The notes under the pieces are model-generated. The model did not search any database and was not told the origin of the DNA. It worked only from the letters and a program-made list of their open reading frames with translations. The position numbers were made by a program, and so were the translations under genes. Shown piece after piece: positions 24,685 through 34,093 of a DNA stretch of 59,410 bases. The stretch comes from Saccharicrinis sp. (GTDB taxonomy: Bacteria; Bacteroidota; Bacteroidia; Bacteroidales; Marinilabiliaceae): assembly GCA_024635555.1 (NCBI GenBank), contig JAGXIO010000149.1, positions 1-59,410 of the forward strand. The letters are read 5' to 3'. How positions within the stretch are numbered: position 1 is the first letter of the stretch; each line of letters begins with the position of its first letter.

Positions 24685-25370
24685 CGGGCAAAGTATTTTT
24701 CGAAGTAATTTACTGATTTTTGTATAGATAGCCAACCCGCTGCCGTAGAATGTTGACTTATAGTAGATTGAATTTTACCAAGTTTACTGCTAATTTCCTT
24801 TTCACTTAATCCTAATAGTTTGTAATAAATTACTTCGCATTGCTTGGCCGAGCAGCGTGATATAACCATATCTAATAAAGCAACAACCGTATCAAAGTTA
24901 TCCTGTATTTGCTTATCAGGACTCCGAAAATACATGGTTCTTTTTATGGTTACTTTACGCTTATCCGAAGTGCTAAGTTTTTTAATAGTTCTACCTGATA
25001 AATAAATAGCTTCCCCATCCAAAATAGCATGTTCCACGTCAATTTCGTGCAGTGGCGCCACAGCTATTGCCAATCGCACAGCATGTTCTTTAAAATATTT
25101 AATACGTGGATTGGTGCCTTCGGTGATTTTGCTGGTATATGATTTTAAATATGTTTTAAGAATAAGTGCTATTCTCAGCGCATATTGCGGCGAATCAATG
25201 GCACATTCTATGTAATCTCCCTGAGCTATTCGGCCAAAAAATTGACTTTTACCATATTTGATAGTCAAATCGGCAAGTAGTTTACTAATATCTACCCCTA
25301 GGTTTATCTTATCCTCATGACTTAAGGATGTGTAGGAGATAATATCGGCTGATATAGTTGCTTTATTCAT
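24681..25370 (-). CDS. SatD-family protein with C-terminal HTH
   Basis: The 229-residue protein starts MNKATISADIISYTSLS, as in the SatD family, followed by a cyclase-like alpha/beta domain (FFGRIAQGDYIECAI, LRIALILKTYLKSYT) to about residue 140. A winged or LuxR-like helix-turn-helix lies at about 175-215 (CEVIYYKLLGLSEKEISSKLG, QSTISQHS). SatD has been linked to phage/acid responses in streptococci; here the HTH suggests an autoregulator that reads a signal through its N-terminal domain. It is coupled to DUF3307 by an ATGA overlap and preceded by a palindrome. Confidence 0.78.
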   Translation of the reverse strand: MNKATISADIISYTSLSHEDKINLGVDISKLLADLTIKYGKSQFFGRIAQGDYIECAIDSPQYALRIALILKTYLKSYTSKITEGTNPRIKYFKEHAVRLAIAVAPLHEIDVEHAILDGEAIYLSGRTIKKLSTSDKRKVTIKRTMYFRSPDKQIQDNFDTVVALLDMVISRCSAKQCEVIYYKLLGLSEKEISSKLGKIQSTISQHSTAAGWLSIQKSVNYFEKYFAR

Positions 25371-25380
25371 ATATTAATTA

Positions 25381-25419
25381 GTATATTTACCCATATATAT
25401 TACATATCAGTAAATATAC
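25381..25419. promoter_or_regulatory. Inverted repeat upstream of satD (candidate operator)
   Basis: GTATATTTAC (25381-25390) and GTAAATATAC (25410-25419) are perfect complements separated by 19 bp, 11 bp before the satD start. Related half-sites (CATATATATTACATATCAG) fill the spacer. The position over the promoter region and the HTH in SatD suggest self-regulation. Confidence 0.5.
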
Positions 25420-25877
25420 GAATATCTACTGAATATCGCTGATTTAAATATTAAAATATTGGATAAATAAAATGCAATAACGCAAACTATAATCAGTTAT
25501 TACACTAATAAACTATATTTATTAGCTATATAACCGATACAGTCGCGGAATAACAACTTAAAAACTATTGATAATATTCTTAGATAATCTAAAACCAATT
25601 AGAAATATTTTTGCACTGCAATTCCGTTTTTGCTTAAAGGACTATTCTTAGATTTGTGATTTGAGTGGCTAAAATATAAAAGACACAACAAATATTTTAT
25701 CTTTGGACTTGTGTATTGGTTACAAATCTAAAAACGAAAGACATGTGGTTTTATATATGAATGTATATAAGTCATGCTATTGTTAGAGTATTAGCCTGGA
25801 TAGACAGAAATAATTCAATAATTAAGGAGTGCCGCCCCAACTTTAAATAACGTAAAGTATAAGTCAAACATTTGATA
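25420..25877. other. Divergent intergenic region before the polysaccharide locus
   Basis: This AT-rich stretch has no ORF. Two plus-strand -7-like boxes occur, TATTTTTG (25606-25613) and TATCTTTG (25698-25705), either of which could drive the downstream locus; neither has a clean TTTG at the right distance. Confidence 0.45.
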
Positions 25878-27233
25878 ATGAGCATAAAAACAGAATACTT
25901 TATTACAATTTTACTTTTCATATCCATCTGCTACACATATAGCGGACAACAAAGGATATCGCATAATGACGGTCAAGGCTGGGATGGTAGGCATTATTAT
26001 GTGGCCACCAAGCAAATACAACAGGGACAATATTCCATTACCGCACAACAACCCTTTGCAAACAGATACGCAAACCACTTTATTATAGGTAAATACGCAA
26101 AACTTACCAATACTAATATTTTAGATAGTGCGTTAATTGTAAACTTGATAGGGGCGTTTCTTACTGTATTATTATTAACACGTTGGTTAAGATTATTTTT
26201 AATTAAGGGTTGGACACGAATCCTCATAATGATTATGTTCATGCTCACTTGGCATGTATCCGTACGTGAATTGTTTCATCAGCCTATGGCCTCCGACGCG
26301 TGGGGATCCACTGCTTTTATGGCGGCCCTATTATTGCTTGACTCAATACGAAACGCCCATTTTCAGGGAACGCCAATACTATCAAGAGTAATTTTATTTT
26401 CAATTATTGTATCAATAGGTACCTTGTTTAGAGAATCCATGGCTGCTTTTGCGGTAGCTATATTTTTCATATGTAACCCCATATCTGTTATAAAAATACA
26501 AAAAGGGGGTAGTCTTTTTTCTTGTATCATACTTCCCTTAAGGGATTTATATAAAAAAAAATCCACGCTGTTATTCTTCATTCCTTTTCTCAGCATTTTA
26601 ATAACAAAGTTTTTCATATCATTTTTAGTAATTCCTACTTCGGATAATTCGTACTCCTACATAAAAACTTTAGTCAAATTATTTTATACAAAAACTCCGT
26701 CCGAATTTTTAACAGGCGTATTTATAGCCTTTGGCCCTTTATTGGTAATAGTACCTTTTTATTATAAATACTTCCGCAATATTTTTATGGCTAATCAGGA
26801 GTTGATACTGTTATTGATGGCATCTATTTTTGCCGGATATTTTGGAGGCGGCGATACGGAACGGATTTTATATTTTTCGAGCTTTCCGATGGTCTTCGTT
26901 GCAATGGGCGTATCCATTGAAAAACTATACTCCACAGCAAATAGATGGTGGTTATTTGTTATAATAGGGCTGCAAACATTTGCTGCCAGAGTTTATTGGT
27001 ACCTACCTGATTTCCCTAATAACTTTGACAATATACCAATCCCATTTTTTGGATTATTGGGTAATAAATTCCCTTATCTGTATCTGTATTCGCACTATGG
27101 CAATATTTATGTACATACCTTACTATTAATGGAATATATACTTTTGTTCGCTATAACGTTTTATATTCTAAATAAAAATAGGTTTAAGCACAACATCAGT
27201 TTTAAAAAAATATCACCACCATCGGCACAATGA
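25878..27233 (+). CDS. Polytopic membrane protein, GT-C-glycosyltransferase-like
   Basis: From ATG 25878 the protein has 451 residues (a TTG two codons upstream is the alternative). About ten hydrophobic segments follow an N-terminal helix and an extracytoplasmic loop with DGQGWDGRHYYVATKQI, an acidic-aromatic arrangement like the first loop of GT-C enzymes that use lipid-linked sugars. I do not recognise a named family. It is the first gene of a plus-strand group with two glycosyltransferases and a flippase, so a role in surface glycan assembly is likely by context. Confidence 0.75.
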   Translation: MSIKTEYFITILLFISICYTYSGQQRISHNDGQGWDGRHYYVATKQIQQGQYSITAQQPFANRYANHFIIGKYAKLTNTNILDSALIVNLIGAFLTVLLLTRWLRLFLIKGWTRILIMIMFMLTWHVSVRELFHQPMASDAWGSTAFMAALLLLDSIRNAHFQGTPILSRVILFSIIVSIGTLFRESMAAFAVAIFFICNPISVIKIQKGGSLFSCIILPLRDLYKKKSTLLFFIPFLSILITKFFISFLVIPTSDNSYSYIKTLVKLFYTKTPSEFLTGVFIAFGPLLVIVPFYYKYFRNIFMANQELILLLMASIFAGYFGGGDTERILYFSSFPMVFVAMGVSIEKLYSTANRWWLFVIIGLQTFAARVYWYLPDFPNNFDNIPIPFFGLLGNKFPYLYLYSHYGNIYVHTLLLMEYILLFAITFYILNKNRFKHNISFKKISPPSAQ

Positions 27234-27526
27234 ATTCGATCTGCAACATAAAATCCGGTAGGTTTATTAACTGTATCAAACACATGGCACCTAAAAGCTT
27301 CATCAAAAAACGGAAATTTGGCTTGGATAGCTACAATTCCGAATCTACTCATTCATTAGACGATAATGAATATTTTCACCCTAAATACATAATTGACATA
27401 AACTTTACTCAAGTTTTAAAAAAACCAAAGAGGAAAGCTTGGTGCAGGAGGTGTTATTTTAGATTACAATCCATACATTGCTACCTTGAGTCAATAGTGC
27501 AATACAAGCTTTTTGTTATTGTTTAA
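27230..27526 (+). CDS. Doubtful small ORF
   Basis: A 98-codon frame starts in an ATGA overlap with the upstream membrane gene. Its composition is basic with several Cys, and no domain, signal or hydrophobic pattern is recognised. The DNA is as AT-rich as the intergenic sequence, and there is no sign of coding selection. It fills a gap of about 320 bp and is probably spurious or a remnant. Confidence 0.2.
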   Translation: MNSICNIKSGRFINCIKHMAPKSFIKKRKFGLDSYNSESTHSLDDNEYFHPKYIIDINFTQVLKKPKRKAWCRRCYFRLQSIHCYLESIVQYKLFVIV

Positions 27527-27555
27527 TAAAGTGATGAAAAAGTTATAACCTATAC

Positions 27556-28653
27556 ATGATGAAAGTACTATTATTGGGAGAATTTAGCGGGATGCATCAA
27601 AACCTAGCGATGGGATTACGCAATTATGGGGTAGACGTTACGGTGGCTTCGGATGGGGATTTATGGAAGAATTATCCCAGAGATATCGATTTAGCGCGAG
27701 ACATGGATAAGCATCGCAATTACTTTTTTGCCAAGGTATTAAAAGCATTACCCAGATTATCAGGTTACGATGTGGTGCAACTCAACTGCCCTAAGTTTCT
27801 GCGAGGCACTCCGGCTTTTAACAGTGCAATTTTCAGTTATCTCAAGAGGGTGAATCCTAATATATTCTTGGGGGCACACGGGATGGATGCAAACTATATT
27901 GATTATGCCCTTAGCGGCAAGTTAAAATATTCGGTATTTCATATACCTGCCATTCAAAACGACCCTCGCATCATTAACTTAAAAAACATTGTCAACGACA
28001 AATCTGAATTAAAATTGAATTCGACCGTTGCATCTCAAGCTAAAGGGATAATTGCTTCGGGTGTGGGCTATTATCTATCGTATAAAAATAACTACCCATC
28101 TAAAACCACCTATATTCCTTTAGCCATTGATACTGAGGAGAACCCCTATGTGAGCACCTTAAAAAAAGACACTAAAAAAATAAAGTTTTTTTTGGGTATG
28201 ATGAAAGGGAGGGTTGTACGAAAAGGTACCGACGTGATTTACCGGGTGCTCAAAGATTTAGAACTCAAATATCCTAGCGATGTTGAGCTTACAGTCGTAG
28301 AATCAGTCCCGTTCAAGGAATATCAAAAACTGCTAAATGATTCCCATATATTGTGCGACCAGCTCTATTCCTATGGACTCGGACTCAATGGCCTCATAGC
28401 ACAATCCAAAGGCTTGATCGTGGCGGGTGGTGCCGATGAGGAAGTATATCGCTTGATAGGGGAAACACAAAACAAACCCATTATAGATTTAAATGTGGGC
28501 GAAAGCCTTATGTTGGAAACATTCGAGCGTTTATTAGATGATAAATCCAACCTAAAAGAGCTTTCGTTAAAAAATCGCGCTTTGGTTGTCAAACACCACG
28601 ATTCACAGGTCGCTGCAAAAAGGCATTTGGACTTTTGGACGCAGCAAATATAA
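27556..28653 (+). CDS. Glycosyltransferase (GT-B fold, GT1/GT4-like)
   Basis: The 365-residue protein starts with a Rossmann strand MKVLLLGEFSGMHQNLAMGLR and has a C-terminal half with KFFLGMMKGRVVRKGTDVIYRVLK (shown in part as RKGTDVIYRVL) and VTVVESVPFKEYQKLLNDS. An end-loop with QSKGLIVAGGADEE stands where GT4 enzymes place the nucleotide-sugar Glu. It would transfer a sugar from a nucleotide donor on the cytoplasmic side. Its stop is 2 bp before the flippase start. Confidence 0.8.
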   Translation: MMKVLLLGEFSGMHQNLAMGLRNYGVDVTVASDGDLWKNYPRDIDLARDMDKHRNYFFAKVLKALPRLSGYDVVQLNCPKFLRGTPAFNSAIFSYLKRVNPNIFLGAHGMDANYIDYALSGKLKYSVFHIPAIQNDPRIINLKNIVNDKSELKLNSTVASQAKGIIASGVGYYLSYKNNYPSKTTYIPLAIDTEENPYVSTLKKDTKKIKFFLGMMKGRVVRKGTDVIYRVLKDLELKYPSDVELTVVESVPFKEYQKLLNDSHILCDQLYSYGLGLNGLIAQSKGLIVAGGADEEVYRLIGETQNKPIIDLNVGESLMLETFERLLDDKSNLKELSLKNRALVVKHHDSQVAAKRHLDFWTQQI

Positions 28654-28655
28654 GA

Positions 28656-29963
28656 ATGACCATGAGGCAAATAACGATACTTTTTAAAAAGTTAATACAC
28701 TTCTATACAAAAAGTGAACTGATAAAGGTATCCGCTAAAAACTCGCTTCAGGTAGTTGTAAAATTAATCACCGGACTTTTAACCATAAAATTAACATCCG
28801 TATTTTTGGGGGCATCCGGGATGGCTCTGTTGAGTCAATTCAATAATGTTATCCAATTTAGTACCAACATTGCCAGTGGAGGTATTATGCACGGTGTAAC
28901 CAAGCTTACCGCCCATTTTGATTATTCAAAAGCAAAGCAAAAACTGATTGTGCACAATGCTTTTATAATTACCATTGTTCTTACCATAATACCCACTCTA
29001 TTTTTATTTCTGTTCGCCAATAAAATTTCCTTTACTTTATTTTACGACATTAAATACGCCCCGGTTTTAAGGGCTTCAGGCATATTAATATTTTCGGTAA
29101 CCATAAATAATTTATTACTTGCTTTTACCAATGGCTTGCAAGTATATAACAAATATATTTATCTTAATATATTAAATGGTATAACCACCTTTTTGATAAT
29201 GGTGCCAGCGATATACTTTTATGGTTTGCAAGGTGCTTTATGGTCCCAGTATGTATCTAGTCTGCTTATAAGTATCATAACTATAGGAATTTTACATAAG
29301 TACTTGCCCTCGTTTAAGTATGTGGTTTTTTCTAAAGTAATTAGTAAACGATTAATTAATTTTGGCTTGATGCTTCTTGTTGCTTCAAGCTTAACGCCAT
29401 TGGTTCATATAGTTACTCGAAATGTGATTGTAGAGTATTGTTCGTTAAACCAAGCCGGATGGTGGGATGGAATAACTAAAATATCAAATACCTATATTTC
29501 CTTAATTATAACTACTTTAAGTTTATATGTATTACCAAAAATTTCGAAAACTACAGACTCAAGGACTCTACATTACGAAATTAAACTATCGCTAAAGCAG
29601 ATAATTCCCCTTGTGACATTGGGTAGTTTGCTTATCTATTTATTGCGCGATAGTATTATATACTTACTTTTTACCGATGAATTTGCAGGGATGCGGAATT
29701 TGTTTTTGTTTCAAACAATAGGTGATATTTTGCGCATTGCAGGTTGGTTTTTTGCTATTACCTTAATGATGAAAGAACAGGTTAAGCAATACATTTTTGC
29801 CGAAATAATAATGGCTACTATTACTGTGATAAATGCCTATGTATTTATTCCCCGAATGGGCATTGAAGGAAGCACTTTTGTTTATGCCATAGACACGTTT
29901 ATATATTTTATATTTGTAGTAATAATGTATCAAAGAATGTTACGTCAATCCAATCTCAAATAA
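28656..29963 (+). CDS. Oligosaccharide flippase (Wzx/O-antigen translocase-like)
   Basis: Starting from ATG 28656 the protein has 435 residues; an in-frame TTG at 28635 would overlap the upstream gene and is less likely, and ATG 28662 is another option. Twelve or so hydrophobic segments, an opening KVSAKNSLQVVVKLITGLLTI (here KNSLQVVVKLITGLL) and GASGMALLSQFNN resemble Wzx/MATE-like polysaccharide translocases of the O-antigen type. It would flip a lipid-linked oligosaccharide across the inner membrane. Confidence 0.82.
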   Translation: MTMRQITILFKKLIHFYTKSELIKVSAKNSLQVVVKLITGLLTIKLTSVFLGASGMALLSQFNNVIQFSTNIASGGIMHGVTKLTAHFDYSKAKQKLIVHNAFIITIVLTIIPTLFLFLFANKISFTLFYDIKYAPVLRASGILIFSVTINNLLLAFTNGLQVYNKYIYLNILNGITTFLIMVPAIYFYGLQGALWSQYVSSLLISIITIGILHKYLPSFKYVVFSKVISKRLINFGLMLLVASSLTPLVHIVTRNVIVEYCSLNQAGWWDGITKISNTYISLIITTLSLYVLPKISKTTDSRTLHYEIKLSLKQIIPLVTLGSLLIYLLRDSIIYLLFTDEFAGMRNLFLFQTIGDILRIAGWFFAITLMMKEQVKQYIFAEIIMATITVINAYVFIPRMGIEGSTFVYAIDTFIYFIFVVIMYQRMLRQSNLK

Positions 29964-29973
29964 AAACTACGTG

Positions 29974-31051
29974 ATGGGCAAAAAAAAAAAAAGTATGTCT
30001 TTTCACTATTTCATTGGCCCAAGGAGGTGCTGAGAAATTTGTTAGTATTCTTTCTAAAATCATTGACAATAAAGACTATGAAATCCATATCGTATCTATG
30101 ATCGACGATATAGAATATAGTTACTCCGGAAAACTTTTTAATTTTGGCTCCATAAAGGGTAACTCTGCATTTACACTAATAAAAGCTTTTGTAAAACTTA
30201 GAAGATACCTAAAGGAAAACAAATTCAGTTATATCATTGACAACCGCCCACATCAATTTATTATAAAAGAGTTATTTTATCTCTTTTATATGTTTCGAGG
30301 CTTTTCTTTTATTTATGTAATACACAGCAATAATCTCAGCACATATTTCCCATCCTTAAAAATGGTTGGTAGGTTAATGATAAAAAAGGCTGCGAAAATC
30401 ATTTGTGTATCAAAAAGTATTGAAGAGTCAATACGTTTAAAGTTCCGCATTAATAATTTGCAAACCATCTACAATCCCATAGAGTATCAGGAATGCATTC
30501 CTGACTCCACAATCGATGGTAATAGATATATTCTATTTTTAGGCCGTTTTGAAGATCATGTAAAGAACTTAACCTTATTGTTGAATGGATATAATTCGAG
30601 TAGCCTTAGAAACAAGGTTAAAATTAAAATGTTCGGAGAAGGAAAAGATAAACTTATGATCCAAAATAAAATTGAAGACCTCGGTGTTGCTGATTTTGTA
30701 AAAATATATCCTTTCACCAAAGATACTGCAAAACTAATAATCAACGCCCAGTTTTCAGTCTTAACTAGTCATTTTGAAGGCTTTCCCATGTCATTGATCG
30801 AATCACTGGCATTGGGTACTCCAGTGGTATCTGTAAATTGTAAGGGGATAGAAGAGATTGTTAAGCATGAGAAAAACGGATTGTTAGTTGAAAACCATAA
30901 TCCAGTAGCACTTGCTCAGGCTATGGAAAAAATGTTCAATGATGAACAATTATATACACTTTGCAAAAATAACGCAAAAGAGAGTGTGGCCCATTTAAGG
31001 GGCGAGGAAATAGGCTTGCAGTGGAAAGCCTTACTTCAATCGCTTAAATAA
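29974..31051 (+). CDS. GT4-family glycosyltransferase, out of frame with its likely ATG at an A13 tract
   Basis: The main frame reads SLAQGGAEKFVSILSKII at its start and continues through LFLGRFEDHVKNLTLLL near residue 190, FEGFPMSLIESLALGTPVV and GIEEIVKHEKNGLLVEN, all hallmarks of GT4 retaining enzymes (the Glu pair of E-x7-E is near 275). The natural start would be ATG 29974 giving MGKKKKVCLFTISLAQGG, but the tract at 29980-29992 has 13 As and that reading needs 12. As written, only a TTG at 30014 opens the frame. This is a homopolymer sequencing error, phase variation or slippage. Confidence 0.8.
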
Positions 31052-31099
31052 AATAAGAGATGATGCTTTTATAACCTTATTACTCTCATAATGAAGGTT

Positions 31100-32056
31100 T
31101 TATATTTTTAGTTTAGTAGGAATCCTCAACCTGATCCCTCCATTTTCAAGACTACTCTTGATTTTGATAAAAGCATTCAACAGTACGGTACTGGTTCGCA
31201 ACAAAAATCTTTGCGAGAAGGTAAGATTACTCATATCAATGGCATTTTTACACTCAACGTACATGGAGGTAATACCCGCTAATTTAAACTTAAGGGCATA
31301 TGCAAAACGGATACGGTCCATAAACCTTTTAAGCGAAATGTTATTTTTCTCAATTTCGGCAAAAGATTGAACATTTAAATGCTGCTTTAATTTAGTTGGT
31401 TTGTTTGTCAATCTATTGGATGCCATAAGCTCGTACCGTGAAGTAACTTTATTGCAAAAACAGAGTTCGGAACTTAATGCGGCCCTAATCCATAAATCCA
31501 TATCTTGTCCAGTATCATATTTAAGATTAAATCCTCCCAGCTCATTAAAAAAGTCTTTCCGCATACAAACCGATGAAGTCCAGGCCAAACAATCTATCAT
31601 ACTGTTTGCAAAAAAGTCATCAATTTCACCTATCCAATTCAACCCGAAATCAATAACCGGAGATTTCATGGTTAATATAAGATGCTTGTTATGCTTCACT
31701 TCATAGGCTGTTGCAAACCATTTTGCTTGTGGAATTTTTTTTATCATTTCATCAAGCGTTTCTAAATGTTCTGAATACCAGTAATCGTCACCATCCAGAA
31801 AGGCTATATATTCAGCGTTCGATTTTTGCACACCATAATTTCTGGCAGAAGACGCGCCACCATTCAATTTATCATACAAAACTATCCTATCATCCTTGAA
31901 CTGCTCAACAACCTGCCGACTATTATCTGTGGAACCATCGTTGACAATAATTATCTCAAAATTGAGATGCGATTGCGCCAAAACACTATTAATAGTATTG
32001 GCAATATCTTTCTCTTTATTATAAAGAGGAAGGATCACTGAAAAAAAAACACCCAT
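31100..32056 (-). CDS. Family 2 glycosyltransferase
   Basis: The 318-residue GT-A enzyme opens FSVILPLYNKEKDIANTINS and IIIVNDGSTDNS, with the metal-binding D-x-D site as AFLDGDDYWYSEHLE near residue 95. Later LDLWIRAALSSELCF matches the ED-type acceptor region (here QDMDLWIRA). It probably adds a sugar to a surface glycan. It is convergent with the other polysaccharide genes and 49 bp from the upstream glycosyltransferase end. Confidence 0.9.
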   Translation of the reverse strand: MGVFFSVILPLYNKEKDIANTINSVLAQSHLNFEIIIVNDGSTDNSRQVVEQFKDDRIVLYDKLNGGASSARNYGVQKSNAEYIAFLDGDDYWYSEHLETLDEMIKKIPQAKWFATAYEVKHNKHLILTMKSPVIDFGLNWIGEIDDFFANSMIDCLAWTSSVCMRKDFFNELGGFNLKYDTGQDMDLWIRAALSSELCFCNKVTSRYELMASNRLTNKPTKLKQHLNVQSFAEIEKNNISLKRFMDRIRFAYALKFKLAGITSMYVECKNAIDMSNLTFSQRFLLRTSTVLLNAFIKIKSSLENGGIRLRIPTKLKI

Positions 32057-32114
32057 TAATCTTTTTTAAAAATCTTAAACAAAAGTAAATAAAACGGCGC
32101 ATAACGCAAATCAA

Positions 32115-32810
32115 TCACAAATCTCCTTCATCGGCGAAGCTATAAAAACCCGTTTCGGTAACGATAATATGATCCAATATAGGGATATCCATGATGACAC
32201 CGGCTTGTTTTACCTTTTGGGTGATGTTTTTGTCCTGTTGGCTGGGCATTATATTTCCTGAGGGATGGTTGTGGCATAAAATGATGGACGATGCCAGAGA
32301 ATCAATGGCCGCCTTCATAATAATTTTGGAATCCATCACCGTGCCAGCTACACCACCCTGACTTATTTTTTGAATAGACATAACTTTATTGGCGCGATTG
32401 AGCAGTAGAATCCAAAACTCTTCGTAGGGTAGGTCGGCCAGTATGGGGTGCATTATATCATATACATCAGTACTCCCAGAAATTTTAGGTTTTTCTTTCG
32501 CCTGTTCCAGTTTCCTGCGTCTACCTAGCTCCATGGCCGCAACAATACAAATCGCTTTAGCCTCGCCAATACCCCGATAATCGCGCTTTAGTTTTTCGAT
32601 ACTAAGCTTGCCCAATTCATTCAGATTATTGCTTACATCATTTAAAATGCGTTTAGAAACATCTACTGCCGTCTCATCTCTGTTGCCTGAGCCAATTAAA
32701 ATAGCAATCAACTCTGCGTTAGACAAACTAGAGAGTCCTTTCGAAACCATCTTTTCTCTTGGTCTATCCTCCAATGCCCAATTTTTAATGCTTAGCTTTT
32801 GATAACCCAT
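32115..32810 (-). CDS. radC: RadC family protein (JAB/MPN+ domain)
   Basis: The 231-residue protein has the N-terminal helix-hairpin-helix region (LSNAELIAILIGSG, YRGIGEAKAICIVAAMELG) and a C-terminal JAMM metal site HNHPSGNIMPSQQD near residue 180. RadC was once assigned to DNA repair; its real function is unsettled. It forms the left boundary of the polysaccharide island. Confidence 0.94.
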   Translation of the reverse strand: MGYQKLSIKNWALEDRPREKMVSKGLSSLSNAELIAILIGSGNRDETAVDVSKRILNDVSNNLNELGKLSIEKLKRDYRGIGEAKAICIVAAMELGRRRKLEQAKEKPKISGSTDVYDIMHPILADLPYEEFWILLLNRANKVMSIQKISQGGVAGTVMDSKIIMKAAIDSLASSIILCHNHPSGNIMPSQQDKNITQKVKQAGVIMDIPILDHIIVTETGFYSFADEGDL

Positions 32811-33195
32811 CTATCTTATTTTTACCATAAGATAAACAACATCATGTTAATAATCAAGTTCACATTAACAAAAAAACCTCCATGTCATTGGCTTGAAGGT
32901 ATAAACGTACCCGGGGCGGGAATCCATTGAATGTTTCTCAATTTTTCACTGCTTTCTTTTCTTTTTGATTTTCAGCTAATTCTACTATAACAGATTAAAA
33001 AAGCGTTTTTTAGGGTTGAAAATATTTGTTAATATATTGATATTTAATGTATTGCAGTCGAATATAACAAAATAATACGACGCTGCAATGGGTAACGGGC
33101 GAATAACTTAAAAAAAGAGAATTATTATAGTAACACACTGCTTGCAGTTAACGACCGCCTTGATCTGTATTTATCTTAATATGAGCATCTTTTTA
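32811..33195. other. Intergenic region left of the island
   Basis: There is no ORF. The DNA becomes AT-rich after 33000 and leads into an insertion-sequence remnant. Nothing else is recognised. Confidence 0.45.
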
Positions 33196-33204
33196 AAAAT
33201 AAAA

Positions 33205-33388
33205 CAAAATCAAACTACAGCAAGGCCACGCAATACGTGGAGGGTTTAGTACTTAGCGATTTGAAGAACATTGAACGTATAAGCGAAACATTGAATGCCG
33301 ACTACCATAAGATGCAGCATTTCATCACGGAGTCAAACTGGGAAGCTAGAGATGTCATGGATCAAATTGCAAAACATATACCGGATGG
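33205..33388 (+). pseudogene. IS701/DDE-type transposase N-terminal remnant
   Basis: Frame 0 reads NYSKATQYVEGLVLSDLK then NIERISETL, DYHKMQHFITESNWEAR and DVMDQIA. This is the N-terminal region of IS701-like DDE transposases (the R-Y-x-x-G-L-L-L-S and LQHFxxxSPW blocks). The catalytic DDE part is missing: homology stops near 33385, where the sequence becomes a glycoside hydrolase remnant in antisense. No terminal inverted repeats were found. Confidence 0.65.
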
Positions 33389-33750
33389 TCATAAATTACA
33401 TGCAAACGATCACCGTGTTCCTGAGTAATAAAATCTTCGTTAACTGATAAAATCTCGAGATGTTTTTGTGTGAGCCAAGCCGGGGGTGTAGGCGTTGGAG
33501 TACATATAATTATTTTTAATCCGCTTTGGCGTACCTGCTCTACCACTTTATCCAGCCCCTCGAATTGAAACTGTCCTTATCCAGGTTCCATCATTGCCAG
33601 GCAAATTCCCCCAAATGGGTAATTCAAACCCCAGCTATGTCATTTTTTTCAGGTCAGGCACCCAATTGCTTTCATCCCAGTGCTCGGGATAATAGTACAA
33701 CCCGATGGGCATTATGGATTTACCCAGGCTCTTTACTACTGTAACGTGTT
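33376..33750 (-). pseudogene. GH42 beta-galactosidase N-terminal remnant
   Basis: Across at least two frames the minus strand encodes IMPIGLYYYPEHWDES, then NWVPDLKKM with a stop, then GQFQFEGLDKVVEQ, SGLKIIICTPTPTPPAWLT and EHGDRLH. These are consecutive landmarks of the GH42 catalytic barrel (the G-x-x-YYPEHW opening and the TPTATPPAWL strand). Frameshifts and stops make it non-functional. Its end abuts the transposase remnant. Confidence 0.7.
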
Positions 33751-34093
33751 GCCCAAAATATTAAATTGAAATCCTATTAGAATGTTTAGAATAAAAGATA
33801 TCTTCGTCACAGGTTTATGGTTTTAAAATTTACCTACAAAGTTACCAGATACTTCAACTGCTAGAAAAAACTGGTCTTTCAACAAGGTGGAATATAATGT
33901 CGATTTGGTACCTATAACAGTTCAATTTGATTATATCCTGGATATAGCATATCTAATTTTATCATCTTTGATTACCAATAAAATTATGAAATGAAAACTG
34001 CCATTTAAACTGTTTAAATTGAGTTTTGGTATGAGATTGAAAAAAAATAACGTCCATTCATTTACAAGGCAAAAAATCAAAATAATTCAAGTT
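33751..34093. other. AT-rich region before the rhamnosidase
   Basis: No ORF of coding character is present beyond an N-terminal extension of the rhamnosidase frame (from 34019), which lacks signal-peptide features. It may hold the rhamnosidase promoter; none was identified with confidence. Confidence 0.4.

Noticed and set aside
33526-33744. 72-codon plus-strand ORF
   Set aside because: It is antisense to the GH42 remnant, whose minus-strand motifs are unmistakable.
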